From positions 1-24,209 of the forward strand of contig NZ_DGIR01000017.1 in the NCBI RefSeq assembly GCF_002386445.1: a stretch of DNA of 24,209 bases, in the 5' to 3' direction. The position numbers were made by a program, and so were the translations under genes. This DNA is from Pseudomonas sp. UBA4617. GTDB taxonomy: Bacteria > Pseudomonadota > Gammaproteobacteria > Pseudomonadales > Pseudomonadaceae. Of the stretch, positions 1 through 8,897 are shown in pieces (position 1 is the first letter of the stretch; the number at the start of each line of letters is the position of its first letter). The notes beneath the pieces were generated by a model. The model was not told the DNA's origin, ran no database searches, and saw only the letters and a program-made list of their open reading frames with translations.

Positions 1-12
1 GTGCCGGCCTCT

Positions 13-83
13 TCGCGGGGCAAGCCCGCTCCCACAAGTTGAACTGCCAACACTATCCACTGTAGGAGCGGGCTTGCCCCGCG
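13..83. repeat. REP pair (inverted repeat, putida type)
   Basis: Two arms, 13-34 and 62-83, are near-perfect reverse complements with the core gcggggcaagcccgctcc, separated by 27 bases. This matches the abundant extragenic palindromic repeat of the P. putida group. It lies just beyond the 3' end of the leftward chemoreceptor gene, a usual position for REPs, where it may stabilise the mRNA end or add to termination. Confidence 0.85.
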
Positions 84-86
84 ATT

Positions 87-103
87 GGGCCGCAAAGCGG
101 CCC
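87..103 (-). terminator. hairpin after the chemoreceptor gene
   Basis: A 7-bp GC-only stem (gggccgc / gcggccc) with a 3-base loop starts 8 bases beyond the stop codon of the leftward chemoreceptor gene. No T-run follows on the minus strand, so it is either a weak terminator or a 3'-end stabilising hairpin acting with the adjacent REP pair. Confidence 0.5.
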
Positions 104-111
104 CGGCAATC

Positions 112-1737
112 TCAGGTCCGGAAACGAGCCACCAGGCCATTCAAGTCCACAGCCAGCCGCGACAATTCAGCACTCGCCGCACTGGTCTGATTCGCGCCCG
201 TAGCGCTCTGCACCGACAGGTCATTGATGTTCACCAGGTTGCGGTCCACTTCCCGCGCCACCTGCGCCTGTTCTTCCGCAGCGCTGGCAATCACCAGGTT
301 GCGTTCGTTGATCTGCGCCACCGCCCCGGCAATGGTATCCAGCGCCAGGCCCGCGCCCCGGGCGATATTCAGGGTCGATTCGGCACGTTCGGTGCTGGTG
401 CGCATCGACTCCACGGCCTCTTCGGTACCGCCCTGAATGCTGCCGATCATCCGCTCGATCTCGCTGGTCGACTGCTGGGTTCGGTGGGCCAGCGCCCGCA
501 CTTCATCGGCGACCACGGCAAAACCACGGCCTGCCTCGCCGGCACGTGCCGCCTCGATCGCCGCGTTGAGCGCCAGCAGGTTGGTCTGGTCTGCCAGGCC
601 ACGGATCACGTCGAGCACCTTGCCGATATCACGCGACTGTTCGGCCAGGTGGGTGATCAGCTTGGCGGTGGCTTGTACGTCGCCGCTCATGCGTTCGATG
701 GCACCCACGGTTTCCATGACCAGGTCGCGGCCATCGCCAGCCGAACGGCTGGCTTCGCTGGAGGCTTCCGAGGTGCTGACCGCATTGCGCGCCACTTCCT
801 CCACGGCGCTGGTCATCTCTGTGACCGCCGTGGCGGCCTGTTCGATTTCATTGTTCTGCTGCTGCAGGCCACGGGCGCTTTCGTCGGTGACGGCATTCAG
901 TTCCTCGGCAGCGGATGCCAGCTGAGTCGCCGAGCCGGCAATCAGCTGCAAGGTGTCGCGCAGCTTGTCTTGCATGCGGGCCATGGCGCGCAGCAGGCGG
1001 GCAGCTTCGTCGGTACCCTCGGCATGGATGACGTGGGTCAGGTCGCCGTCGGCAATCTGCTCGGCGCATCTGAGCGCCGCGTCGATCGGCTTGACGATGC
1101 TGCGGGTCAACAGGAGCGCGCAGACAAACGTCAGCACGGTGGCGGCGACCAGCAGGACGATCACCAGAGAGAAGGCCGCGTCATACTGGCTGGCGGCTTT
1201 CGCGTTGGTGTCACGGGTCTGCTCGGTGTTGATCCGTACCAGTGTCTCCATGATCTTGTTGATCTGCTCGGAGTTGGCCTGCAAGTCACGGTTGAGGACA
1301 TCTCTCAGTTCGTCGAGGCGGCCGGCCTGGTTCAGGCTGCGCATGTGCGCCTCTAGCTGGCGGTACTGGTTGAGCGACTGGACGTACTGGTCGTACGCGG
1401 CCTGTTCGTCGGCGGCAGTGATCAGCGGCACATAGGCTTCGCGCGCGCGGTCTATCTGCTGGTTGCGCTGGTCCATCAGGTTGAGAATTTCCTGCTGGCT
1501 TTGCGGGTCGCGGTTGACCAGCAGGCGGTAGGAGAGGCTGCGCAGGCGCAGGTTCAGCGCGCTTATTTCATCCAGCGTCTTGATGGCGGGGACGCTGACT
1601 TGCTCGATGACCAGGCCGGCCTGGCGGATGTTGCCCATCTGCATCAGGGAGAAAATACCGAGGCCGAGCATCAGCAGGCCGATAAGCGCAAAGCCCAGCA
1701 GTGCGCGCGGGGCAATATTGATGTTGCGTAATGACAT
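112..1737 (-). CDS. Methyl-accepting chemotaxis protein, four-helix-bundle type
   Basis: This 541-residue transmembrane chemoreceptor senses an unknown ligand in the periplasm and controls the CheA kinase. Visible order: TM1 at about residues 11-33; a roughly 155-residue, mostly helical periplasmic region (34-188) typical of 4HB_MCP sensors; TM2 at about 189-211; HAMP at about 212-265; then a long coiled-coil signalling domain. The conserved hairpin tip lies at about 383-405 (DQTNLLALNAAIEAARAGE, then GRGFAVVADEVR). No C-terminal CheR-tethering pentapeptide is seen; the protein ends ARFRT. A sigma-28-type promoter (1799-1825) precedes it, so it is probably co-expressed with late flagellar genes. 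A hairpin and REP pair follow the stop. By position it corresponds to what I remember as PP_0317 of KT2440. The ligand cannot be told from sequence. Confidence 0.95.
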   Translation of the reverse strand: MSLRNINIAPRALLGFALIGLLMLGLGIFSLMQMGNIRQAGLVIEQVSVPAIKTLDEISALNLRLRSLSYRLLVNRDPQSQQEILNLMDQRNQQIDRAREAYVPLITAADEQAAYDQYVQSLNQYRQLEAHMRSLNQAGRLDELRDVLNRDLQANSEQINKIMETLVRINTEQTRDTNAKAASQYDAAFSLVIVLLVAATVLTFVCALLLTRSIVKPIDAALRCAEQIADGDLTHVIHAEGTDEAARLLRAMARMQDKLRDTLQLIAGSATQLASAAEELNAVTDESARGLQQQNNEIEQAATAVTEMTSAVEEVARNAVSTSEASSEASRSAGDGRDLVMETVGAIERMSGDVQATAKLITHLAEQSRDIGKVLDVIRGLADQTNLLALNAAIEAARAGEAGRGFAVVADEVRALAHRTQQSTSEIERMIGSIQGGTEEAVESMRTSTERAESTLNIARGAGLALDTIAGAVAQINERNLVIASAAEEQAQVAREVDRNLVNINDLSVQSATGANQTSAASAELSRLAVDLNGLVARFRT

Positions 1738-1798
1738 GGAGGGCAGATCCAGGGAAGTGAAGGAGAGGCACCCAGTGCGACAGAATATGTCTCTTTGA

Positions 1799-1825
1799 GT
1801 ATCGGTCGTGACCAGTCAGTCTTGA
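1799..1825 (-). promoter_or_regulatory. Sigma-28 (FliA) promoter of the chemoreceptor gene
   Basis: Read on the minus strand: TCAAGACT, an 11-base spacer, then ACCGATAC. This fits the flagellar sigma consensus (TAAAGTTT-N11-GCCGATAA; Pseudomonas sites often begin TCAAG) with the exact expected spacing. The expected transcript start near 1790 would give a leader of roughly 55 bases to the ATG at 1737. Confidence 0.65.
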
Positions 1826-2012
1826 GTGTGCGCCTGGCAAAATTCCGGGCTGGCCCAGGGTGTTCCTGACCGGCGGTTGACCCAGGTCGGAACAAGGGGC
1901 CGGTTACCCTGTCAATCTGCGGGTTCGACACGTTGTGAATCCGATATTTAATGGCGACGAGCGGCACTTTTCTTTATCGTGTGCGCCCCTCGCAACAACC
2001 TGAGATAGACCC

Positions 2013-2243
2013 ATGCTGGAATCTTCCCTGAATCAAATCGAGCAACTGGTCAACGACCTGCTGCAGAAGAACGCCCAACTCACCGAGCAGAACTCGGCTC
2101 TCGGCCAGGAACTGGCCCAGGCCAAGGAAGAGAACGAGACCCTGCAACTGTCGCTGATGGAGCAGGAAGAGAAGAACGGCAGCACCGCCGCGCGCCTCCA
2201 AGCCCTGGTCGAGCGCGCCAACGCCGGCGTCGTCGGCGCATGA
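2013..2243 (+). CDS. Small coiled-coil protein, ZapB-like (TIGR02449 type)
   Basis: A 76-residue acidic protein that is almost entirely one coiled coil (residues about 3-66) with regular heptads: LNQIEQLVNDLLQKNAQL and onward, rich in Q, E, N and L. Its tail is short and Ala/Gly/Val-rich. It overlaps the following zapA-like gene by ATGA (2240-2243), implying translational coupling. In Pseudomonas a similar small coiled-coil gene normally sits directly before zapA, next to the 6S RNA gene, and the pair is linked to FtsZ-ring assembly. This copy lies elsewhere, between two chemoreceptor genes. The start ATG is preceded by a weak gagat ribosome site. Membership in the TIGR02449 family is from recognition only. 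Confidence 0.8.
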   Translation: MLESSLNQIEQLVNDLLQKNAQLTEQNSALGQELAQAKEENETLQLSLMEQEEKNGSTAARLQALVERANAGVVGA

Positions 2244-2542
2244 CGCTACGTGCCCAGCCGATCAATGTCGTGTCGATCCTCGGCAACGACTATTCGATCA
2301 AGGCGCCTGAAGGCCAGGAAGCGACCTTGGCCCAGGCCGTGCAAATGCTCAATACCGCCCTGGCCCAGACCAAGCGCCAATACCCGACCCTCATCGGCGA
2401 CAAGCTGCTGGTGCTGGCTGCGTTGAACCTGTGTTCGCGGCAGATCGAACTGCAGGATGAGCACCGCAAGACGCTGGAGCGTACCCAGGCGCAGATAGAC
2501 GCCACCGTGGACACCATCGTCCGGACTATTGCCGAACAATGA
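2240..2542 (+). CDS. ZapA-family protein (possible second copy)
   Basis: This 100-residue protein has the ZapA layout: an N-terminal beta-rich segment (VVSILGNDYSIKAPEGQE), a helix (LAQAVQMLNTALAQTKRQY), the conserved LLVLAALNL core at about residues 55-63, and a C-terminal coiled coil to the end. ZapA tetramers bundle FtsZ filaments at the division ring. It overlaps the coiled-coil gene by 4 bases. The sequence differs clearly from what I recall of the canonical Pseudomonas ZapA (VQILDKEYCINCP... with GADRIAVMAALNITH), so it is probably a divergent paralogue. No 6S RNA-like sequence follows, unlike the canonical locus. Its role in division is inferred. Confidence 0.8.
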   Translation: MTLRAQPINVVSILGNDYSIKAPEGQEATLAQAVQMLNTALAQTKRQYPTLIGDKLLVLAALNLCSRQIELQDEHRKTLERTQAQIDATVDTIVRTIAEQ

Positions 2543-2610
2543 CGGGCTGATGCCGAAATTCCTGTGGGAACAGTGCCGTTGTTCTAGATTGCTGGATTAA
2601 CTGAATACGC

Positions 2611-2624
2611 AAGTGTATACACTT
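2611..2624. promoter_or_regulatory. Perfect 14-bp palindrome, candidate operator upstream of mcpH
   Basis: The sequence AAGTGTATACACTT is perfectly self-complementary and begins 48 bases before the mcpH start codon. A short symmetric site centred on GTATAC resembles operators of GntR/FadR-type repressors. The surrounding gap (2543-2658) is AT-richer than its neighbours and holds no other obvious element. No convincing sigma-28 site was found for mcpH. The identity of any binding protein is unknown. Confidence 0.5.
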
Positions 2625-2658
2625 TCCGCAAAACAATAATTATGCGGGGAGCAGGGGC

Positions 2659-4596
2659 ATGCGTAACTGGCGTAAGAGCATCCAGTGGCAAATGATCACC
2701 AGCATGGGCGCTGCCCTGCTGGTGAGCATTCTGGTCGTTGTCATCATTTTCACCGTGGCGCTCAACCGCCTCACCGAACGCTACTTGGTGGGCAGTGCCC
2801 TGCCGGCCAGCATCGAAGCCATCCGCAACGATATCGAGCGTATGCTTGGCCAGCCGCTGGTAGCGGCGGCGGACATCGCCGGCAATACGCTACTGCGTGA
2901 CTGGCTCGCCGCAGGCGAGAACCCCGCGCAGGTGCCGCAGTTCATCGAATACCTCACCGCTGCCAAACAGCGCAATCAGGCGTTCACCACCCTGTTCGTG
3001 TCCACCGAAACCGGTCATTACTACAACGAGAATGGCCTGGACCGCACGCTCAGCCGCAGCAACCCGAAGGACAAGTGGTTCTACGGCTACATCGACAGCG
3101 GCGCCGAGCGGTTCATCAATATCGACATCGATGGCGCCACCGGCGAGCTGGCGCTGTTCATCGACTACCGTGTGGAAAAGCACGGCCAGCTGGTCGGCGT
3201 GGCCGGCATGGGCCTGCGCATGACCGAGCTGTCGAAGCTGATTCACGACTTCAGTTTTGGCGAAAGCGGCAAGGTGTTTCTGGTGCGCAATGACGGCCTG
3301 ATCCAGGTGCACCCGGATAATGCCTTCAGCGGCAAGCGGCAGTTGGCCGAGCAGCTCGGTGCGGACGCCGCCAAGGCTGTGATGAGCGGGGCGCAGGGCC
3401 TGCGCAGCAGCCGCTTCAGCCGTGACGGCGAACGCTACCTGGCGCTCGGCCTGCCTTTGCGCGAGTTGAACTGGACCTTGATCGCCGAGGTGCCGGAGCA
3501 GGAAATCTACGCGCAAATGCAGCAGGCGGTGTGGCTGACCAGCCTGATCGGCGGTGGCGTGGCGCTGCTGTCACTGCTGCTGGTAGTGCTGCTGGCGCGC
3601 GGCCTGGTACGGCCGATCCGTCGCGTCACCGCCGCGTTGTTGCAGATAGGCAGTGGCGCGGGTGATCTCAGTCAGCGCCTGGACGATACACGCCAGGACG
3701 AACTGGGTGACCTGGCTCGCGGATTCAACCGTTTCCTCGACAGCCAGCGCCGGCTGATCGGTGACGTGCTGCAGACTTCCGAACGCCTGCACCGGGCGGT
3801 GGAACAGGTGACCGTGGTGGTGGACAACACGGCCGAACGTTCCGGGCGCCAGCAGGAAATGACCGAAATGGTTGCCACGGCCGTGCACGAGATGGGCCTG
3901 ACCGTGCAGGACATCGCCTGCAATGCCGGCGATGCGGCCCAGGCCTCGCAGGCGGCGCGCGATGAAGCCGTGCAGGCGCGCGAAGTGGTGCGGCGCTCGG
4001 TCCAGGGCATCGAGGGCATGTCGGGCGATATCGGCAAGGCGGCCGAGGCTGTGGGCCAGTTGGCCGGTGAAGTCGCCTCGATCGATGAAGTACTCGCGGT
4101 GATCCGCAGCATTTCCGAACAGACCAACCTGCTGGCGCTGAATGCCGCCATCGAGGCCGCACGGGCAGGGGACATGGGGCGCGGGTTCGCCGTGGTGGCC
4201 GATGAAGTGCGCACCTTGGCGCGGCGCACGCAGCTGTCCACCGACGAGGTGCAGCAGATGATCCAGCGCCTGAAGCAGGGCGCAGGCGTGGCGGTGAGTT
4301 CGATGCAGGCCGGGCAGCAGGCCACCGGCAGCGGTGTCGAGTCGAGCCAGCGCACAGGCGCATCGCTGGGGGCCATTACCGAGCGGGTCGAGCATATCAG
4401 CGACATGAACCATCAGGTTGCGACGGCCACCGAAGAGCAATCGGCGGTGACCGAGGAAATCAACCGCACGGTGCAGGGGATCTCCGACCTGGCGCGCGAG
4501 ACGGCGGCGGAGGTGCAAGGCTGTCGCGAAGAGTGTCGGGCGTTGCGTGGGCTGGCCGATGACCTGGCGCGGCAGATGGGTGGGTTCAAGCTCTAA
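2659..4596 (+). CDS. mcpH: Methyl-accepting chemotaxis protein with dCache sensor (McpH-like, purines)
   Basis: This 645-residue chemoreceptor has TM1 at about residues 11-34, a large periplasmic double-Cache domain at about 40-285 (including KDKWFYGYIDSG near 137-148 and the membrane-distal to proximal linker after 170), TM2 at about 291-314, HAMP to about 367, and a full signalling domain with the tip EQTNLLALNAAIEAARAGD near 487. Length, architecture and position beside ltaE and glyA match McpH of P. putida KT2440 (PP_0320 from memory), which mediates attraction to metabolisable purines such as adenine, guanine and xanthine. Ligand specificity is therefore transferred, not seen. The start is supported by the strong site ggggag ahead of the ATG. 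A 14-bp palindrome upstream may give ligand-linked control. No CheR-binding pentapeptide is present; the tail is MGGFKL. Confidence 0.9.
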   Translation: MRNWRKSIQWQMITSMGAALLVSILVVVIIFTVALNRLTERYLVGSALPASIEAIRNDIERMLGQPLVAAADIAGNTLLRDWLAAGENPAQVPQFIEYLTAAKQRNQAFTTLFVSTETGHYYNENGLDRTLSRSNPKDKWFYGYIDSGAERFINIDIDGATGELALFIDYRVEKHGQLVGVAGMGLRMTELSKLIHDFSFGESGKVFLVRNDGLIQVHPDNAFSGKRQLAEQLGADAAKAVMSGAQGLRSSRFSRDGERYLALGLPLRELNWTLIAEVPEQEIYAQMQQAVWLTSLIGGGVALLSLLLVVLLARGLVRPIRRVTAALLQIGSGAGDLSQRLDDTRQDELGDLARGFNRFLDSQRRLIGDVLQTSERLHRAVEQVTVVVDNTAERSGRQQEMTEMVATAVHEMGLTVQDIACNAGDAAQASQAARDEAVQAREVVRRSVQGIEGMSGDIGKAAEAVGQLAGEVASIDEVLAVIRSISEQTNLLALNAAIEAARAGDMGRGFAVVADEVRTLARRTQLSTDEVQQMIQRLKQGAGVAVSSMQAGQQATGSGVESSQRTGASLGAITERVEHISDMNHQVATATEEQSAVTEEINRTVQGISDLARETAAEVQGCREECRALRGLADDLARQMGGFKL

Positions 4597-4610
4597 ACGG
4601 TGTTGGTTTC

Positions 4611-4690
4611 TTCGCGGGCCGGCCCGCTTCCACGGGTCCTGCACAGTGCTCGAAGGCAGCAGTACCCTGCGGTAGCGGGCGGGCCCGGGG
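4611..4690. repeat. Degenerate REP pair between convergent genes
   Basis: A perfect 14-bp palindrome gcgggccggcccgc (4614-4627), followed by ttccac, resembles one REP arm. An imperfect reverse-complement arm, tagcgggcgggcccg, lies near 4673-4687. It occupies the gap between the converging mcpH and ltaE genes and probably serves as the transcript end for both. Confidence 0.6.
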
Positions 4691-4694
4691 CAGG

Positions 4695-5735
4695 TCAGGC
4701 GCCGATGATGCTGCGGATATCCGCAGCCAGCTCGCGCACTCGCTCTTCCTCGGTATCCCACGAGCACATGAAGCGCGCCCCGCCACTACCGATGAAGGTA
4801 TAGAACCGCCAGCCCTTGGCCCGCAGCGCTTCGATCGCATGCTCCGGCATCTGCAGGAACACCCCGTTGGCTTCCACCGGGAACATCAGTTCCACACTCG
4901 ACAGATCGCTGACCAGCGAAGCCAGCAACTGTGCGCAGCGGTTGGCATGTGCGCCGTAGCGCAACCAGGCGCCGTCTTCCAGCAGGCCCACCCATGGCGC
5001 CGACAGGAAGCGCATCTTCGATGCCAGCTGGCCTGCCTGCTTGCAGCGGTAGTCGAAGTCCTCGGCCAGATGGCGGTTGAAGAACAGGATTGCTTCACCC
5101 ACCGCCATGCCGTTCTTGGTGCCGCCAAAGCACAGCACGTCGACGCCGGCCTTCCAGGTCAGCTCGGCCGGGCTGCAACCCAGGAACGAGCAGGCGTTGG
5201 AAAAGCGCGCGCCGTCCATGTGCAGGTTCAGGCCCAGCTCCTTGCAGGTGGCGCTGATCGCCCGCAGCTCGTCGGGGCGGTACACCGTGCCTACTTCGGT
5301 GGCCTGGGTAATGGTTACCACGCGTGGCTTGGGGTAGTGGATGTCCTGCCGCTTCAGGGCCACTTCACGAATCGACTGCGGGGTCAGCTTGCCGTGGACG
5401 CTGGCTGCGGTCAGCAGCTTGGAGCCGTTGGAGAAGAATTCCGGCGCGCCGCATTCGTCGGTTTCGACGTGGGCGGTCTCGGAGCAGATAACGCTGTGGT
5501 AGCTCTGGCACAGCGAGGCCAGGGCCAGAGAGTTGGCGGCGGTGCCGTTGAAGGCGAAGAATACCTCGCAGTCGGTTTCGAACAGGTTGCGGAAGTATTC
5601 GGCGGCGCGCTCGGTCCACTGATCGTCGCCGTAGGCGCGGTCGTGACCGTGGTTGGCCTTTTCCATCGCCGCCCAGGCTTCGGGGCAGATACCGGAATAA
5701 TTGTCGCTGGCGAATTGTTGGCTCTTATCTGTCAT
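4695..5735 (-). CDS. ltaE: Low-specificity L-threonine aldolase
   Basis: A 346-residue PLP enzyme that cleaves L-threonine and L-allo-threonine to glycine and acetaldehyde and acts on related beta-hydroxy amino acids. The fold-type I signature is clear: the aspartate pairing with the cofactor pyridine in LHMDGARFSNA (residues about 171-181) and the Schiff-base lysine K207 in CFGGTKNGM. Length and lysine number agree with the Pseudomonas low-specificity enzyme as I remember it. Start MTDKSQQFASDNYSG is typical. It is divergent from glyA, and both enzymes centre on glycine, so the pair may share physiological control, although an inverted repeat separates their promoters. Cytoplasmic. Confidence 0.95.
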   Translation of the reverse strand: MTDKSQQFASDNYSGICPEAWAAMEKANHGHDRAYGDDQWTERAAEYFRNLFETDCEVFFAFNGTAANSLALASLCQSYHSVICSETAHVETDECGAPEFFSNGSKLLTAASVHGKLTPQSIREVALKRQDIHYPKPRVVTITQATEVGTVYRPDELRAISATCKELGLNLHMDGARFSNACSFLGCSPAELTWKAGVDVLCFGGTKNGMAVGEAILFFNRHLAEDFDYRCKQAGQLASKMRFLSAPWVGLLEDGAWLRYGAHANRCAQLLASLVSDLSSVELMFPVEANGVFLQMPEHAIEALRAKGWRFYTFIGSGGARFMCSWDTEEERVRELAADIRSIIGA

Positions 5736-5809
5736 GACACTGTCCTGTGAACGACGCAGGACAGCACTCTAAACCATTGCTGAAACGGTTGCCTATACAA
5801 GCTGCCAGT

Positions 5810-5885
5810 GCCGGCCCTTCGCGGATAAATCCACCTACGAACGGCGCATGACGTGTAGGCGCGGATTTATCCGCGAAGGGCCGGC
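5810..5885. repeat. 23-bp perfect inverted repeat (REP pair) between divergent genes
   Basis: Arms 5810-5832 and 5863-5885 are exact reverse complements with the core ccttcgcggataaatcc, separated by 30 bases. The core matches the cggataaatccgc type also seen at 18243-18288 and 19630-19686, a different REP flavour from those at 13-83 and 13501-13588. Its position between the 5' ends of ltaE and glyA is unusual, since REPs mostly sit at 3' ends. Confidence 0.85.
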
Positions 5886-6027
5886 ATGTGCACCACAAAA
5901 GCCAATGTCGTAAACGCGCCATTGCAAGGCGTGCGCAGGCATCTGACCCGCCCCGGCCAGTCATAACATCGCCACAAAGGGTCACAGTGCCCCACGACAA
6001 GAAATGTTCGCCGCCGGGAGATACACG
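5886..6027 (+). promoter_or_regulatory. Leader and promoter region of the glyA-sox operon
   Basis: These 142 bases lie between the REP and the glyA start and must hold the operon promoter. The only symmetry I see is cgcc-N7-ggcg at 5917-5931 within acgcgccattgcaaggcgt. In P. aeruginosa the equivalent operon is activated by the AraC-family sarcosine sensor SouR; a matching site is expected here, but I cannot identify it with confidence. The ribosome site is gggag at 6016-6020. Confidence 0.35.
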
Positions 6028-7281
<1,254 letters not shown>

Positions 7282-7296
7282 GTGGAGCCACACACC

Positions 7297-8547
7297 ATGC
7301 AACGTTACTCGGGCTTCGGCCTTTTCAAGCACTCCCTCAGCCACCACGAGAACTGGCAGCGCATGTGGCGCACGCCAACCCCTAAAAAGGTCTACGACGT
7401 GGTTATCGTCGGCGGTGGCGGCCATGGCCTGGCCACGGCCTACTACTTGGCCAAGGAGCACGGCATCACCAACGTTGCCGTGATCGAGAAGGGTTACCTG
7501 GGCGGCGGCAACACCGCCCGTAACACCACCATCGTGCGTTCCAACTACCTGTGGGACGAGTCGGCGCACCTGTACGAGCACGCCATGAAGTTGTGGGAGG
7601 GCCTGTCCCAGGACCTCAACTACAACGTGATGTTCTCCCAGCGCGGCGTCTACAACCTGTGCCACACCCTGCAGGACATGCGTGATTCCGAGCGCCGCGT
7701 CTCTGCCAACCGCCTGAATGGCGTGGATGGCGAACTGCTGAACACTGCCCAGGTCGCCGCCGAGATCCCGTACCTGGACTGCTCGAAGAACACCCGTTAC
7801 CCGATCCTTGGCGCCACCGTACAGCGCCGTGGCGGCGTGGCCCGTCACGACGCCGTGGCCTGGGGTTTCGCCCGTGCTGCCGACGCCCTGGGCGTGGACC
7901 TGATCCAGCAGACCGAAGTGACCGGTTTCCGCAAGGAAAACGGCGCGGTCATCGGCGTGGAAACCAACAAAGGCTTCATCGGCGCCAAGCGCGTGGGCGT
8001 GGTCACCGCCGGTAACTCCGGGCACATGGCCAGGCTCGCCGGCTTCCGTCTGCCGCTGGAATCGCACCCGTTGCAGGCGCTGGTATCCGAGCCGATCAAG
8101 CCGATCATCGACAGCGTGATCATGTCCAACGCCGTACACGGCTACATCAGCCAGTCGGACAAGGGCGACCTGGTGATCGGTGCCGGCATCGACGGCTGGG
8201 TCGGCTACGGCCAGCGCGGTTCGTACCCGGTGATCGAGCACACTCTGCAGGCCATCGTCGAAATGTTCCCCAACCTTTCGCGCGTTCGCATGAACCGCCA
8301 GTGGGGCGGCATCGTCGATACCTCGCCGGACGCCTGCCCGATCATCACCAAGACCCCGGTCAAGAACCTGTTCTTCAACTGCGGTTGGGGTACCGGCGGC
8401 TTCAAGGCAACCCCGGGTTCGGGCAATGTCTTCGCCGCAAGCCTGGCCAAGGGCGAGATGCACCCACTGGCCGCGCCGTTCTCCATGGACCGTTTCTACA
8501 ACGGCGCACTGATCGACGAACACGGCGCCGCCGCCGTCGCCCACTAA
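7297..8547 (+). CDS. soxB: Sarcosine oxidase, beta subunit
   Basis: A 416-residue flavoprotein subunit of heterotetrameric sarcosine oxidase (alpha-beta-gamma-delta), which demethylates sarcosine to glycine with formation of H2O2. The dinucleotide-binding motif VIVGGGGHGLATA lies at about residues 37-49, after an N-terminal arm. H184 in GGVARHDAVAWG is in the position of the histidine that carries covalent FMN in characterised enzymes. The C-terminus has WGGIVDTSPDACPI and NCGWGTGGFKATPGSG, typical of the family. I chose ATG 7297, preceded by gtggag, over the in-frame GTG at 7282 that abuts the glyA stop. soxD follows after 14 bases. Confidence 0.96.
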   Translation: MQRYSGFGLFKHSLSHHENWQRMWRTPTPKKVYDVVIVGGGGHGLATAYYLAKEHGITNVAVIEKGYLGGGNTARNTTIVRSNYLWDESAHLYEHAMKLWEGLSQDLNYNVMFSQRGVYNLCHTLQDMRDSERRVSANRLNGVDGELLNTAQVAAEIPYLDCSKNTRYPILGATVQRRGGVARHDAVAWGFARAADALGVDLIQQTEVTGFRKENGAVIGVETNKGFIGAKRVGVVTAGNSGHMARLAGFRLPLESHPLQALVSEPIKPIIDSVIMSNAVHGYISQSDKGDLVIGAGIDGWVGYGQRGSYPVIEHTLQAIVEMFPNLSRVRMNRQWGGIVDTSPDACPIITKTPVKNLFFNCGWGTGGFKATPGSGNVFAASLAKGEMHPLAAPFSMDRFYNGALIDEHGAAAVAH

Positions 8548-8561
8548 CCGGAGACACCGTC

Positions 8562-8897
8562 ATGTTGCATATTTTCTGTCCCCACTGCGGCGAGCTGCGC
8601 TCCGAAGAAGAGTTCCACGCCTCTGGCCAGGCGCACATCGCCCGCCCGCTGGACCCCAACGCCTGCTCCGACGAGGAGTGGGGTACCTACATGTTCTACC
8701 GTGACAACCCACGCGGTATTCACCACGAACTGTGGGACCACGTTGCCGGCTGCCGCCAGTACTTCAACGTCACCCGCGACACCGTGACCTACGAAATTCT
8801 GGAAACCTACAAGATTGGCGAGAAGCCGCAAGTGACCGCCAACGGCAAGCAAAGCAGCGCACCGTCGACCGTCAAAGGCCAAGGGGAAAAAGTATGA
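8562..8897 (+). CDS. soxD: Sarcosine oxidase, delta subunit (zinc-binding)
   Basis: A 111-residue small subunit of the heterotetrameric sarcosine oxidase. The zinc ligands are visible: C6 and C9 in FCPHCGELRSE, and H60 with C64 in DHVAGCRQYF. The motif TYMFYRDNPRG (about 42-52) is a family hallmark. The subunit helps assemble the complex and contacts the alpha subunit. The last ~20 residues form a polar tail. The start of soxA overlaps its stop codon (ATGA at 8894-8897), indicating coupled translation that would favour matched subunit amounts. Confidence 0.95.
   Translation: MLHIFCPHCGELRSEEEFHASGQAHIARPLDPNACSDEEWGTYMFYRDNPRGIHHELWDHVAGCRQYFNVTRDTVTYEILETYKIGEKPQVTANGKQSSAPSTVKGQGEKV

Noticed and set aside
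85..1356. 423-codon plus-strand frame opposite the chemoreceptor gene
   Set aside because: Antisense shadow of a coiled-coil gene; starts inside the REP and hairpin region and has no family signature.
3571..4767. 398-codon minus-strand frame opposite mcpH
   Set aside because: Antisense shadow of the chemoreceptor signalling domain.
6004..6027. Earlier in-frame ATG for glyA
   Set aside because: It would place the ribosome site gggag inside the coding region and add eight residues not seen in the family.
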